A stretch of DNA of 64,000 bases from Bdellovibrionaceae bacterium UBA1609 (GTDB lineage Bacteria; Bdellovibrionota; Bdellovibrionia; Bdellovibrionales; UBA1609): positions 16,963 through 80,962 of the forward strand of contig DCMZ01000012.1 of the NCBI GenBank assembly GCA_002321895.1, written 5' to 3'. This document shows, piece after piece, positions 51,587 through 61,264 of the stretch (position 1 is its first letter; every line of letters begins with the position of its first letter). Under the pieces are notes generated by a model. The model worked only from the letters and a program-made list of their open reading frames with translations, was not told the origin of the DNA and did not search any database. Made by a program: the position numbers and the translations under genes.

Positions 51587-53005
51587 ATGAAGTTTGCAGT
51601 GTCCTTGTTGGTTGGCCAACTACTGGTTTTTAACTTAGCCTCGGCAGAGGTACGTAGTGCGGAGTTGTCCTTTTTGCCCCATTCCGCATCTTTCCTTGCC
51701 CAGTGGAAAGGGGCTATCGCTCAAGAGGATTCCGCCCAGGGGCACCGGTCCCTAATAGAGCGTTTTGATTTGGCCGCAAAGACTGCGCTAAAAGCCAAGC
51801 CCATGGCTCCCTACATTGAATACAATTACACCCGTCCACTTTGGCAGTTGGGGTGGAAGATCAAGTTCTGGCATGGCTTCTGCGATGACCGGAGTCGTTC
51901 TTCCTTGGATCCGAAGATTCATCAAATGGTGATGGCTCAAGACGCCATTGATTGCAATGGTATTGAGTTCTCACAAGGGGAGCTCAAGGAACTGTTCACC
52001 GCATTTTCCGATCACAGTGCGCCTTCCGTTTATCTGGGCGGGGTCACTGAGGAACGGTTGGATCCGCGGGCTCGTGAGATCACCGGTTTTGATGACGTTC
52101 ATCCTCATAAGATGCATGAGTTTATTTTTAATCAGCTGGAGACGGACAGAGGATTTATTGTAGAAGAGAAGGCAGATGCCTCCGTTAACAATGTGGCGGC
52201 ATTCAAAGCGGAATCAGAGTCTTTTAATCTTTCTTTAAAGCAGATCTTAGATCAAGGCTACGTACTGAGAATTCCTTTGATGCAGGTCACGGCCTCCAGT
52301 GAGGCCTCAGCGTTTAAACATTTACAGCACATTCAATCGGAAGTTCGCAAAGTGACTTTGCAGGAAGCTCCACGCTATCAGGCTATAGAGGAGAAGATAC
52401 AGGCGGGCGAGGATTATGATGAGGATTACCTAGCCCAGCGCACGCAGAAAATTATTGAGGAGCGTGAGGCCAGTAAGATTGCGTTGAGGCAGTACATAAA
52501 ATCACATAAAAGAGAGCTTCGAAAAGTGGCCCGCCGGCACACGAGAGTACAAAGTAAAGAGAGGGCACTTATTAATGCAGCTCTTAAGCAAAACAATGCC
52601 ATGGAGTTTTACTATGAGTTTATGCGATTTGTGGGTGTAAAGTTTTTTCGAGAGAAACAGTGGAAGCTGAATGGAGATATAAAGTTTGTGGCTTTTAATA
52701 CGGATGTTTATGTTCGCGACAATGCGCCTTTTAATCATCCCGAAGACCCAACGAAGTACATTCGCATTATTCCGATGAAGTATTTTATTATCTATCAAGG
52801 TGATGAAGTGATGGAATCCTCTTGGCGAACTCCGGCAAAAAAGCGTCCGGATCAGCTTTGGTACTCGGAACCTACAGACTTTAGAGTTTTGGAAATGCAA
52901 GCCTTAAGAGCGCGCGTTCTGGGTGAAGAAATGGATCCCTTCCGATTGGCGCTGTCCGATTTAGTGCATTTGATTAAGACCTGCGAGCCGATCAACCACA
53001 ATTAA
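51587..53005 (+). CDS. Exported protein resembling transglutaminase elicitors
   Basis: 472 residues from ATG 51587 with signal peptide MKFAVSLLVGQLLVFNLASA; a TTG at 51581 is two codons earlier. No ribosome binding site is clear. YTRPLWQLGWKIKFWHGFCDD (Cys99), DCNGIEFSQGELKELF, HPHKMHEFIFNQL (His177) and IVEEKADASVNNVAAF (Asp198) follow the order Cys-His-Asp and the spacing of oomycete transglutaminase elicitor (GP42-like) proteins. In these, Cys, His and Asp form a papain-like triad that cross-links proteins. The C-terminal ~250 residues are helical and lysine/arginine-rich and unique. Assignment is inference from motif order. Confidence 0.45.
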   Translation: MKFAVSLLVGQLLVFNLASAEVRSAELSFLPHSASFLAQWKGAIAQEDSAQGHRSLIERFDLAAKTALKAKPMAPYIEYNYTRPLWQLGWKIKFWHGFCDDRSRSSLDPKIHQMVMAQDAIDCNGIEFSQGELKELFTAFSDHSAPSVYLGGVTEERLDPRAREITGFDDVHPHKMHEFIFNQLETDRGFIVEEKADASVNNVAAFKAESESFNLSLKQILDQGYVLRIPLMQVTASSEASAFKHLQHIQSEVRKVTLQEAPRYQAIEEKIQAGEDYDEDYLAQRTQKIIEEREASKIALRQYIKSHKRELRKVARRHTRVQSKERALINAALKQNNAMEFYYEFMRFVGVKFFREKQWKLNGDIKFVAFNTDVYVRDNAPFNHPEDPTKYIRIIPMKYFIIYQGDEVMESSWRTPAKKRPDQLWYSEPTDFRVLEMQALRARVLGEEMDPFRLALSDLVHLIKTCEPINHN

Positions 53006-53016
53006 TTTTTAGTTTC

Positions 53017-53619
53017 TTATTTTTCCAAGTACTGAATGAGTTGGGTTTGCGGCAAGTGAGCAATAATGGCTGCGGGCAGAAGGCAATCTTCCTTTGAGAT
53101 CTCATTGACTATATTAATTTTTGATGGACCGTGGGCGAGTAAAAGTATCGACTTACATTTTACAAAAGCGCCCACACCGTAGGTGCATCCCCACGTGCCT
53201 TTCTCGAGCTCAAGGGAGTGGCAGGACTTTGCGCTGAGTGGAACACAGCCGGAGTAAAAGGAAATGGGAATGTCTGGCTCGTGGAATCCCACATGGCCAT
53301 TGAGTCCAATACCTAACAGGGCGATGTCCGCTTGAGTGGTTCCATCCGAGAAGGGTTCCACGGGAATTGTAGATCCCAGTTCTTGCGAAAAGAAATTTTC
53401 AAAAATTTTAGATCCATCATTCACTTCATCAATTTGCAGGAAGCGGGATTCTTGCAAAAACTGTGGTTTGGTTTCCCGCCAATTCTTATAAAGAGCTTTG
53501 GGTGTATTGCCTGCGGGTAAGTAAATAATGGGGGATTTCAATGCTTTGGTTTTAGCGGCCAATTCATCATTGATATGTTGAATCCATTGCTCTTCGGAGT
53601 GGCTTTTAATTAGATTCAT
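53017..53619 (-). CDS. NagB/6-phosphogluconolactonase-family sugar-phosphate enzyme
   Basis: 200 residues of the NagB/PGL fold. LPAGNTPKALYKNW, FLQIDEVNDG, LLGIGLNGHVGFHEP and CTYGVGAFVKCKSILLLAHGPSKI are the family blocks. The IGLNGHVGFHEP and TYGVG motifs favour glucosamine-6-phosphate deaminase over lactonase, yet the protein is ~60 residues shorter than NagB. Deaminase would turn glucosamine-6-phosphate into fructose-6-phosphate, useful for amino sugars from peptidoglycan. Cytoplasmic. Convergent with the transglutaminase-like gene. Confidence 0.75.
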   Translation of the reverse strand: MNLIKSHSEEQWIQHINDELAAKTKALKSPIIYLPAGNTPKALYKNWRETKPQFLQESRFLQIDEVNDGSKIFENFFSQELGSTIPVEPFSDGTTQADIALLGIGLNGHVGFHEPDIPISFYSGCVPLSAKSCHSLELEKGTWGCTYGVGAFVKCKSILLLAHGPSKINIVNEISKEDCLLPAAIIAHLPQTQLIQYLEK

Positions 53620-53774
53620 AACTCAAAAAAAATATCATACAAAAGGTACCAAGTCCCTTTTTCCGTTGGGCCGCAGACTAAGGTCGAAGACTCATTCAAG
53701 CCAACCCCTTTATGGGATGAGATTTATTCTACGGGCCGCATGGACTTAGGATTTTCCCTCTGAAACTCCAGGGA

Positions 53775-56700
53775 ATGGCACATATATTGATTCTTATGAA
53801 TTCTATGAACAGAAAGCCGACTTTAGATGCAAATTACAGTGGTTTGGCTGTCACCCTTTGGTGCAGATGCCTGACAATTTTCGCTGTGTTGTATTCTGGT
53901 TACGCTTCGGCAGAGCAATGCCGGGTGCTTTCCTCCCAGTTTAGCCTTTCAGACTACCGCACGCTCTCCATGACGGTTCCCACGGCCAAGGGATCAGCAG
54001 AGATTCCTGCCCAACTGCTGAGGTCGGATTTCAGTACCTGGCCCCGCTCGGTGAAAGAGCCCATTTCCTCTGACCTGCAGGAGGACAACAGCTTTCACTA
54101 TGTTTCTACGGACAACGGCAATATCTATCTGCTGACCTTAACGGATTCCTTTCAAAAAGTTCCTCAAGAAGAGAAGTCCCAAGTTCAGGAGTCTGGGAAA
54201 GACGTCGTAGAAGGGGGAGAGGTTGCTAAACTCCAGGCAAAGGAGCTTCTCATCTTCCCTATGGGGAATAAAGAGGCTGTGAAAAAGCGATGGACTTGTG
54301 AGTTTCTAGTGAGTTTGAAGAAGTCGATTGTGGCTGATTTTAATCGGGTTCAACAGGCATGGACTTTCTATAGTTCAGGCAAATCTGAAAAGTCCTTCGG
54401 TGAAATATTAATCGGTTTAGAGGCTTTGGCTTATTCCAAACGGCAAAAGTCCTATCCTGAGGAAGCCGTGGCCACAAAGTATCGACAGCTTTTGTCCTAC
54501 CTGAAAGAGTCCATCGCAACAAAAGAGTTAAGTGGCTTGCAGGCTCTCGATGAAGTACGCCAAGCACTGATATCCTATGGCTTAGCAAACTACTGTAGAG
54601 ACAACACGAGTATGCTCAATTTTTTTGAGGACACTTGTACAAACTGCCAAGGGCAAACTTATTTGTATTTGAGTTTAATTACCGATCTTGGGATTCAAGT
54701 TCCAAAGAGTTTAGAGTTTGGCTTTCAGATATTTGCAGATCATGTTCGTCCGGTGATTTTGGATAAAGCCTCTCAAAAAATAATAGACTTAGTCTATGCT
54801 ACTTTTGATCCGGTGTCCGACAAGCAGCCTGAAGTACTCAGTAAGGCGCAGATGATGTCAGGCTTTATGCTAAAACATTACACCTATCTTTCCGACGATC
54901 AGCTCATACAAATCAACGAGCAGGCTAGGACCTTTGGAAAAGTAGAACCCACTCCTGCGGTGGGCGAGAACGAATCATCGTCTCTAAAGGATTGGTTTTT
55001 TAAAGTCGTAGGGCTAGATTCAGGACCTAGTAAAAAGCCTTTAAAGCCAAGGCCGAACATCAAAGAAGAAATCCGAAACCAGGTATCCGGTCACTCTCAA
55101 AGGGTTCGTGAAAATGGTTTGGGAAATGGGGATCTATTTGCTTTTGAGTTTTTTGATGACACTCTTGTGTATAATAAGGAATTTCCCTCAGAACGATCTC
55201 AGTTAAATTTAAATGGATCGCTAACTCAGCCATCCCAAAAATCAGACAGTATAAAAGAAGATAAAACTAAAGACGTCAAAAATTATTCGTGCTCTTGGAG
55301 CCATACTCGAGATTCAATAATATGGGATTTAGTTATTGAAGAAGACAGACAAAACTTTGAAAAGATCCTTTCAGAGCCGGTTCCAGTGGGAGCCTTCGGA
55401 GAGAGGTATGGAAAACAATGCCCTATTTTGAGTTTAAGCTGGAAGGTTCCTAAAGGTCCTGGATTCCCCCTTTATGAAAGAATAAGAGATTCGCATATTA
55501 CTTTTTCCCCTCAAAAACATTTGATACCGGAAAAGTATAAAGAAGAGCTTACCTCTAAAAAGTGGGCCTTTCCAGATCTTGTTAAAAGGCTAATAGAGAT
55601 CACCAACCAGGACATCATAGAACTGTATGATGGGTTGGCGAAGGATTTCACTGAATTGCCACCAGATCTTTTTAATACCTTAAGTGAAAAGCAAGTTGGT
55701 ATTGAGGATGTGATATGGGCCCACGAGCATTTTACGCAGTTTTCGCCCATGGCGACGAAGCAGTTGGACTTAGCATTTGGGTTTAGCCGTGAAGCCGCAG
55801 CGTCTGTGCAAAAGGCCATCGAAGCCATCGCTCGACTGTGGCAGGATTCCAAAAACAATAGGCAATTACTGCGTGCTTTTAAGGGAAGCCCAGTTTGGGT
55901 GACAAGAAGTACGAATGGATTCATTAAAGAAACCAAGCCTGCCAGTGCTGATACCGTAAACACAAGCGTACTTGTGAATGGTTTAAGTAATACGGGTTGG
56001 CTGTTTGCATCCGATAGGGAGTTTAAACAGTTATTATTCCACTCAAGGGGAGATCTGCTAAAGCATTTCATGGTTAAGAGCTCACTTATCAGAGATTATT
56101 TTAATGAGCTGGGTGCTTACTATCATGAAATTGATAAAGAGTTTGTTTTTGGCGAGGGGTTCTTCTCCCCCCACATTCAGAATCTACTTCTTTCAGATGA
56201 GTTTGTTATAGTTATGGATCCCATTGCCAAAAGATTTGGGGAGAGTGCGATAATCAACATTCCAGAAACAGAAGAGTCTTTGAATGTAAATCCTCCCACT
56301 GTGGAGCCGGGCATAGGTCCCTCTGCGTTTCTAGAATACTGCGCGACGAAGAAGAAGCAGTACTACAGGGAAGGATCGTTTTACTGGAGTTGCCCCGCCG
56401 TTGAGGAGCCTCTTGAAAATATTACTTTTGAAGAGAATGGTAGTCCGCTCACGGTGACTCTACCTGAGGCGGAAGAGATTGTAAGCCCGGAACTATTTAC
56501 TTATTTTTACCATACCGCTTTCACTAATCGGGCGGATTTAAATCTTTTGATTCGATTTTTTGCAACGATTGACAGTGAATTTTATTATGAGTCACCCATT
56601 CTCTGGTACAGCAACTACTTTCGTATTGATGTGAATAAAAATGAGCTACTAAAGTTGGCCGCCTTCGCGTTAGGGGACTCCGGTGGGAAATTTGTTATTA

Positions 56701-57089
56701 AGGGACGTGGTAAAATAGAGCTTGCTGAACTCTCTCAACCCATCACTTTTATTGAAGCTGAAATTCCCAGGGAATTGTTTGGTTCCGAATTGGAGTACCA
56801 ATTCTACAAACTGGCCATCTACAACTTAAAGAATCATTTTACTTTGATGCATAATGGACAAGAGATTAGTTTTTCTGAATTTAGTCAAATACCCAAGCAA
56901 AACTTCAGAACGATACCTTTAACAAATCAGGGTACATTGCTCTATAGGCTGCTACCTTCCGAAAGATCAAAGTTTTACCAGGACTATTTGGACTATCAAC
57001 GTCCGATAGCGCCTCAAGATATATTTGTCATTTCAGGTCCCATCCCACGCATTTTACCCCGTTCAATCAACAGACCCATGCCTTTTTAG
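53775..57089 (+). CDS. Very large exported protein with transglutaminase-like core
   Basis: 1104 residues. The N-terminal 47 residues contain a hydrophobic segment (LWCRCLTIFAVLYSGYASA) that acts as export signal; the true start may be a later Met (53799 or 53808), as the first ATG leaves a long head. A transglutaminase-like core is suggested at ~270-345: NYCRDNTSMLNFF, CTNCQGQTYLYLSLITDLGI (Cys291), FADHVRPVILD (His323), IIDLVYATFD (Asp338), the Cys-His-Asp order. The remaining ~750 residues show no known domain. No signs of frameshift. Ends 3 nt before the convergent UPF0489 gene. Function unknown; a peptide or cell-wall substrate would be plausible. Confidence 0.5.
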   Translation: MAHILILMNSMNRKPTLDANYSGLAVTLWCRCLTIFAVLYSGYASAEQCRVLSSQFSLSDYRTLSMTVPTAKGSAEIPAQLLRSDFSTWPRSVKEPISSDLQEDNSFHYVSTDNGNIYLLTLTDSFQKVPQEEKSQVQESGKDVVEGGEVAKLQAKELLIFPMGNKEAVKKRWTCEFLVSLKKSIVADFNRVQQAWTFYSSGKSEKSFGEILIGLEALAYSKRQKSYPEEAVATKYRQLLSYLKESIATKELSGLQALDEVRQALISYGLANYCRDNTSMLNFFEDTCTNCQGQTYLYLSLITDLGIQVPKSLEFGFQIFADHVRPVILDKASQKIIDLVYATFDPVSDKQPEVLSKAQMMSGFMLKHYTYLSDDQLIQINEQARTFGKVEPTPAVGENESSSLKDWFFKVVGLDSGPSKKPLKPRPNIKEEIRNQVSGHSQRVRENGLGNGDLFAFEFFDDTLVYNKEFPSERSQLNLNGSLTQPSQKSDSIKEDKTKDVKNYSCSWSHTRDSIIWDLVIEEDRQNFEKILSEPVPVGAFGERYGKQCPILSLSWKVPKGPGFPLYERIRDSHITFSPQKHLIPEKYKEELTSKKWAFPDLVKRLIEITNQDIIELYDGLAKDFTELPPDLFNTLSEKQVGIEDVIWAHEHFTQFSPMATKQLDLAFGFSREAAASVQKAIEAIARLWQDSKNNRQLLRAFKGSPVWVTRSTNGFIKETKPASADTVNTSVLVNGLSNTGWLFASDREFKQLLFHSRGDLLKHFMVKSSLIRDYFNELGAYYHEIDKEFVFGEGFFSPHIQNLLLSDEFVIVMDPIAKRFGESAIINIPETEESLNVNPPTVEPGIGPSAFLEYCATKKKQYYREGSFYWSCPAVEEPLENITFEENGSPLTVTLPEAEEIVSPELFTYFYHTAFTNRADLNLLIRFFATIDSEFYYESPILWYSNYFRIDVNKNELLKLAAFALGDSGGKFVIKGRGKIELAELSQPITFIEAEIPRELFGSELEYQFYKLAIYNLKNHFTLMHNGQEISFSEFSQIPKQNFRTIPLTNQGTLLYRLLPSERSKFYQDYLDYQRPIAPQDIFVISGPIPRILPRSINRPMPF

Positions 57090-57092
57090 AGA

Positions 57093-58910
57093 CTAGTTTT
57101 CTATGGTTCTGATATTGTAGAGGTCATTTAATTTTTGCCGGACTTTATAGTTAAGCAAAAAGGACAGGCAGGCCGGTGTGAAATTACCACCGTTATTACT
57201 ATCTACGGAGGATTCGGCGGCCCGAGCTAGCAATGTAGAATCGGCAATAGTAACCACTTTTGGTAAATACCCCTTTTCTTTGGCTTCTTTTAAGTTTTCA
57301 AATAAGTAGTCGATTCTTTTATCGACTAAATTAAGTTCGGTGGCGAGCACTTGCACTTGGGGGTCGGTTTCGTTGCTTTGGTCATGGGGTTCATGTTCTC
57401 CAAATTGTTTTAAGTGTTCTCCGCTTCGCGCATAGGAGATGGGCTCGACATAATCTCCAGTGCCAACACCATTACTTGCAAAAACATCCAGATCAATATC
57501 TAAAATAAATCCCTGCTCTGGAGGGCTTCCCTCTAAGAAGTCTACAAACCTTGGGATGTCTTTCATCGCGGAAGGAGTTCTGTTGGAAATAAAGCCACTC
57601 TCTTCCTTGGCTTCATCGTTACATTCCATCACGCCAATGCCCACCTCTGCGAGGACTCTTTCGTCTTCGAGGCAATACCTTATCGGAGAACCTCGATGTC
57701 GAGCTACTTGTCGATCTCTGGTGCAAAATCCGATTTGATTGCGATGGAGATTTACCTTTGCATCAGTAATGGGTTGATCTTTTGTGTTTATTTTCAGTCT
57801 CGGAGACCAGGGAGGAAGGCACATGACAACTTTATTCGTTATTCCGATGGCGGCAGCGCCCGTTACCGGTTGGGAAATTTTGTGGACTCTTCGGCGGGCC
57901 GAATCTTCTAGTTGGTGTCTTAACTCTTGAGAGGAAAGACTACTAATGAGTTCACTCATTTCCTGCTTAATGGCTGAGCCGTATAAGTTATTACTTTGGA
58001 TGAGTTGTTGAATGTGCAATTTGAATTGTTGGTCATCAGTGACTTTGAGAGCTTCACCGAGTTCCTTAAAATTAAGGCCGGAATGCCAGGTGGAGCCCAT
58101 AATATGATTATGAACATGCCCCATATCAGTATGGGTGTCTGCGTGAATTAACGGGATGCCCTCTTTTGCAATATTTCCCGATTTCATTTCCTTTACCCAA
58201 AAAGCGAATGAATCATTGTGGGCATTCACATTGTAGAGCGGAATATCAGGTTGATTTTGTTTCTCTTCCATTTTGCGATTGTGGAACTCATAATTGGAGG
58301 CCCAAAGGGAGTAGGCCTTTTTTAAAACCGTACAGTCATCTTGGGTCAATTGATCTAGCGTGGAATATTTCTCAAAAATATGCTCAAACAGATCCGACAG
58401 GAATCCGTTGATGTAGTTTACATTATTATCACTGTCCAAGCATTTTGCAGCTGTTCTGAGCATCCATAAGTCTTTTTTATTTTCATTGCGGTCTATAAGT
58501 ATATCGCGGATTTCATTTTCTATTTCTTTTGAAAATGTACTTAGGCTGGCAGTGTTTAAGATCCGTTTGGAGGAAGATTCAATGGAGGAGAGGGTCCCTA
58601 TGATACTATTGCGTTCCTCTAAATTTGGTAGAGCTCTCACTTCTTCTTTAATGCGGATAGATTGATCGTAGAGTGTGCGAGCCATGCCTATACAGGTATC
58701 GGCTTTGCCTTCACATTCCTTATTTAAAACTTCTAGGCGTGTGTTAATAGTTTGAAGGTCTTCAACGATACTTTGTTCAACACCGACTTGTGTTCTATTG
58801 CTTACTTTTTTGATTCCACCATAAGACAGTTCCCAGTAGAGAAGGGAACTCAATAGAAGTGTCGCGGTAATGATTTTCTCAAGGGGATTCATTTCAATAT
58901 TATAGTCCAT
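57093..58910 (-). CDS. Exported UPF0489 (arginase-fold-like) protein
   Basis: 605 residues. A hydrophobic segment at ~9-27 (LEKIITATLLLSSLLYWELSYG) suggests export or anchoring; ATG 58892 is an alternative start. Residues ~25-190 are helical. From ~227, YNVNAHNDSFAFWVKEM and IPLIHADTHTDMGHVHNH, later FILDIDLDVFAS, are the UPF0489 signature (metal-binding His/Asp clusters of the arginase/deacetylase type). Known members are cytoplasmic; export of this one is unusual. Reaction unknown; hydrolysis of an amide is a guess from fold. Confidence 0.6.
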   Translation of the reverse strand: MDYNIEMNPLEKIITATLLLSSLLYWELSYGGIKKVSNRTQVGVEQSIVEDLQTINTRLEVLNKECEGKADTCIGMARTLYDQSIRIKEEVRALPNLEERNSIIGTLSSIESSSKRILNTASLSTFSKEIENEIRDILIDRNENKKDLWMLRTAAKCLDSDNNVNYINGFLSDLFEHIFEKYSTLDQLTQDDCTVLKKAYSLWASNYEFHNRKMEEKQNQPDIPLYNVNAHNDSFAFWVKEMKSGNIAKEGIPLIHADTHTDMGHVHNHIMGSTWHSGLNFKELGEALKVTDDQQFKLHIQQLIQSNNLYGSAIKQEMSELISSLSSQELRHQLEDSARRRVHKISQPVTGAAAIGITNKVVMCLPPWSPRLKINTKDQPITDAKVNLHRNQIGFCTRDRQVARHRGSPIRYCLEDERVLAEVGIGVMECNDEAKEESGFISNRTPSAMKDIPRFVDFLEGSPPEQGFILDIDLDVFASNGVGTGDYVEPISYARSGEHLKQFGEHEPHDQSNETDPQVQVLATELNLVDKRIDYLFENLKEAKEKGYLPKVVTIADSTLLARAAESSVDSNNGGNFTPACLSFLLNYKVRQKLNDLYNIRTIEN

Positions 58911-58978
58911 ATGGAGCTATGATATGAATGGCACCCCTATCAAAATCGATGAACGTCTAGAGGTGGTGAACAGTTAAC

Positions 58979-59488
58979 TTATTTTTTTTGTATCTTTCCT
59001 GTGATAGAGATCGCGAGGTCCAGTTGATCACAAATCCGAAGATGGAGTTGATCTTCTTCCTCAGAAAGCTGATAGGAACTCAGCCACGGGTAGTTGGTCA
59101 TTGGCGAGCTATTTGAGGACATCGTTTTTAAGTCAGGAAGTGAATCATTAAGATCTATTTTTGCTACGGATTTTCCATCCAATTGGTAGATGTCGACAAG
59201 CCCCAGGGTGCTTCCGGAGTCTCCATAGCCGCCAAGCAGAAAGATGGAATTTTTGGATTCACTTATTACAACGGCAGAAGGGAGTCGAACGGGTTCGGAC
59301 CAATTGTAGGTGGTTTCCTTCGCTTGGACGACGGCTGAGCCTTGATTAGATATGGTCATATTAATTTGATTGTTTTTAGAAGAGAATTCCATTTTCTCTG
59401 GAGGTGATACTTGCACGGCGTTTAACTCCAAGTTGAAAGCTAATAGACTGATGAGAGAGGTTGTAAGTAGATTTACAATTAAAGGCAT
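58979..59488 (-). CDS. Exported protein of unknown function
   Basis: 169 residues with signal peptide MPLIVNLLTTSLISLLAFNLELNA. The mature part is strand-rich with a kelch-like fragment (WSEPVRLPSAVVISESKNSIFLLGGYGDSGS), only one blade long. No family assigned. Upstream of, and possibly co-transcribed with, the UPF0489 gene (68 nt gap). Confidence 0.55.
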   Translation of the reverse strand: MPLIVNLLTTSLISLLAFNLELNAVQVSPPEKMEFSSKNNQINMTISNQGSAVVQAKETTYNWSEPVRLPSAVVISESKNSIFLLGGYGDSGSTLGLVDIYQLDGKSVAKIDLNDSLPDLKTMSSNSSPMTNYPWLSSYQLSEEEDQLHLRICDQLDLAISITGKIQKK

Positions 59489-59647
59489 ATCTGATGACTT
59501 CCCTTTTTAAAATGATGGTATCATAGATGCTTTCAGATGAAAGTCCAGGAAGCGAGATAAGTCCTTTTGAGATGAAAAGTCACAGTTCTTTTTCAAATCC
59601 TGTGATAAACTATTCTTGAAAATCTTAAGCTATACCGCCGCAAGGCG

Positions 59648-60649
59648 GTGTTTCACCGGGGGCAATGGACAATTCATTATCTTAGCAGCAATGTTTTTTT
59701 ACTTTTGATCGCTTTTTTAATGTGCGGTTGTTTTGGAGATGGTTCATCAGTAAATAAAACTGGTGAGCTGCCTACAGACACCTCAAAGATCAATACGAAG
59801 GGTTGGGTGGATTCTCCATGGATTTCTCGAGATGGAAATAAGATGTTTTTTATGTATTCTCAGTACAACTTCTTCCCAATATTTGAATTGATTCCGGGAT
59901 CACCACGACTAGAGGGGCCTCTCAGGGAGGGGCATCACGCTGTAGATCCGGACACGGGAAACCCATTTTGGGATTCCGATATCTACGTGTCGGAAAAGTC
60001 GGAATCCGGTTGGTCAAAGCCCGTGAACTTGGGGTTAAATGATGAAAAAGGGGATTGTTGTCATATCTTCGTGAATAGCATGTCAAGGATCTACTACACC
60101 AAAGAGAATTCTGGAACAGGTACGGACCTTTATTACAGAGACCTGGATGGGTCCGGGAATCCCTTGGGTGCATTGGTTTTGATCGAAGAGTTAGTGTCCG
60201 ACACAAATGAAGACAATCCACATGTCACGGAATCCGATGATGCCATGTGGTTCACCTCCAGCAGAGATGGTGGCCAAGGGGGAAAGGACATTTGGTTTTC
60301 ACATAAAGTGGATGGCGTTTGGCAGTCACCAGTCAATATCGGCAGTCCAATTAATACGGATAAGGATGAAGACCAATTCTGGATTTCTGATAACCCTGGC
60401 TTGCCCAAAAGAGTATTGTTTAATAGGGGGTCGCAAATTTTTGAGAGTTTCTGGGATGGATCTAATTTCTCCACTCCTGTATACGTGGATTTGGGTTTGA
60501 AGTACGTTGGCGAGGCTTCTATGCCTTACTCTGAAGATATATTATATTTTGCCAGTTCAAATCCGGATAGTGATGTGCAGCAGATTAAAATATATTCTGC
60601 AGTGAGAAACTCAGATGGTACTTTTCAGAAACCCATTCCTTTAGACTAA
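59648..60649 (+). CDS. Lipoprotein with TolB/WD40-like beta-propeller repeats
   Basis: 333 residues from GTG 59648, a tentative start; the signal ends LLLIAFLMCGC with a lipobox Cys. PD40-type blades (SPWISRDGNKMFFMYSQ, DNPHVTESDDAMWFTSSRDGGQGGKDIWFSHKVDG, EASMPYSEDILYFASSNPDSD) recur about every 50-60 residues, like TolB and OmpA-linked PD40 proteins. There is no peptidoglycan-binding OmpA domain. A GC-rich hairpin (ACCGCC-GCAA-GGCGGT, 59634-59649) overlaps the start codon and could limit initiation. Confidence 0.68.
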   Translation: MFHRGQWTIHYLSSNVFLLLIAFLMCGCFGDGSSVNKTGELPTDTSKINTKGWVDSPWISRDGNKMFFMYSQYNFFPIFELIPGSPRLEGPLREGHHAVDPDTGNPFWDSDIYVSEKSESGWSKPVNLGLNDEKGDCCHIFVNSMSRIYYTKENSGTGTDLYYRDLDGSGNPLGALVLIEELVSDTNEDNPHVTESDDAMWFTSSRDGGQGGKDIWFSHKVDGVWQSPVNIGSPINTDKDEDQFWISDNPGLPKRVLFNRGSQIFESFWDGSNFSTPVYVDLGLKYVGEASMPYSEDILYFASSNPDSDVQQIKIYSAVRNSDGTFQKPIPLD

Positions 60650-60736
60650 TTGTAAATTCGATGGCGAATAATGTGAGTGAAGCATCCAATGAAGCAGCCG
60701 CTGGGACATTCAGATAAACAGTAGGGAGGTAGAATT

Positions 60737-61264
60737 ATGGTAGCAGCGAAGGACATTATCGAAGCAATGGGTTTGAAACCATTGCCTGAAGAAGGTGGTT
60801 TTTACAGAGAAACTTATCGCAGTGACTATGGAGCCAATCCAGCAAGAACGTTTGGGGTGGATGCCGATACTCAGAGGGATTTGTGTACCGCTATATACTA
60901 CCTCATACATACAAAAAGTTTTTCTGCTATCCATAGAATCAAAGCCGATGAGATCTTTCATTTTTATGCCGGTGATCCTGTTGAAATGTTCCAGATAGAC
61001 AGTAAAGGAAATAAGAGTTTAACCAAGATGGGTAGTAATGTTTTGGAGGGGGAGCATCCTCAGGTCATTGTCCCAAGAAATGATTGGCAAGCACTCAAAT
61101 TAGTTGACGGTGAAAGCTGGGCTCTATTGGGAACGACAGTGGCTCCTGGGTTTGAATTTGAAGATTTTGAAGTGGGTTCGCGGAGTCAGATGCTAGATAT
61201 GTTTCCGCAACATGAACATGATATTATTAAATTTACGAGAGAGGCGCATGAAGAAACTCATTAG
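60737..61264 (+). CDS. Cupin_5 (DUF985) family protein
   Basis: 175 residues, cytoplasmic, RmlC-like cupin fold. IIEAMGLKPLPEEGGFYRETYRS, AIYYLIHTKSFSAIHRIKADEIFHFYAG (metal-binding His/Glu segment) and VPRNDWQALKLVDGESWALLGTTVAPGFEFEDFEVG are the DUF985 blocks. Substrate is unknown for most members. GGGAGG precedes the ATG. It overlaps the next gene by 17 nt, so they form an operon. Confidence 0.9.
   Translation: MVAAKDIIEAMGLKPLPEEGGFYRETYRSDYGANPARTFGVDADTQRDLCTAIYYLIHTKSFSAIHRIKADEIFHFYAGDPVEMFQIDSKGNKSLTKMGSNVLEGEHPQVIVPRNDWQALKLVDGESWALLGTTVAPGFEFEDFEVGSRSQMLDMFPQHEHDIIKFTREAHEETH

Noticed and set aside
59580..59660. Possible cyclic-di-GMP (GEMM) riboswitch before the propeller lipoprotein
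   Set aside because: A GCAA-capped GC hairpin is present, but the conserved 5' part of the GEMM fold is missing.
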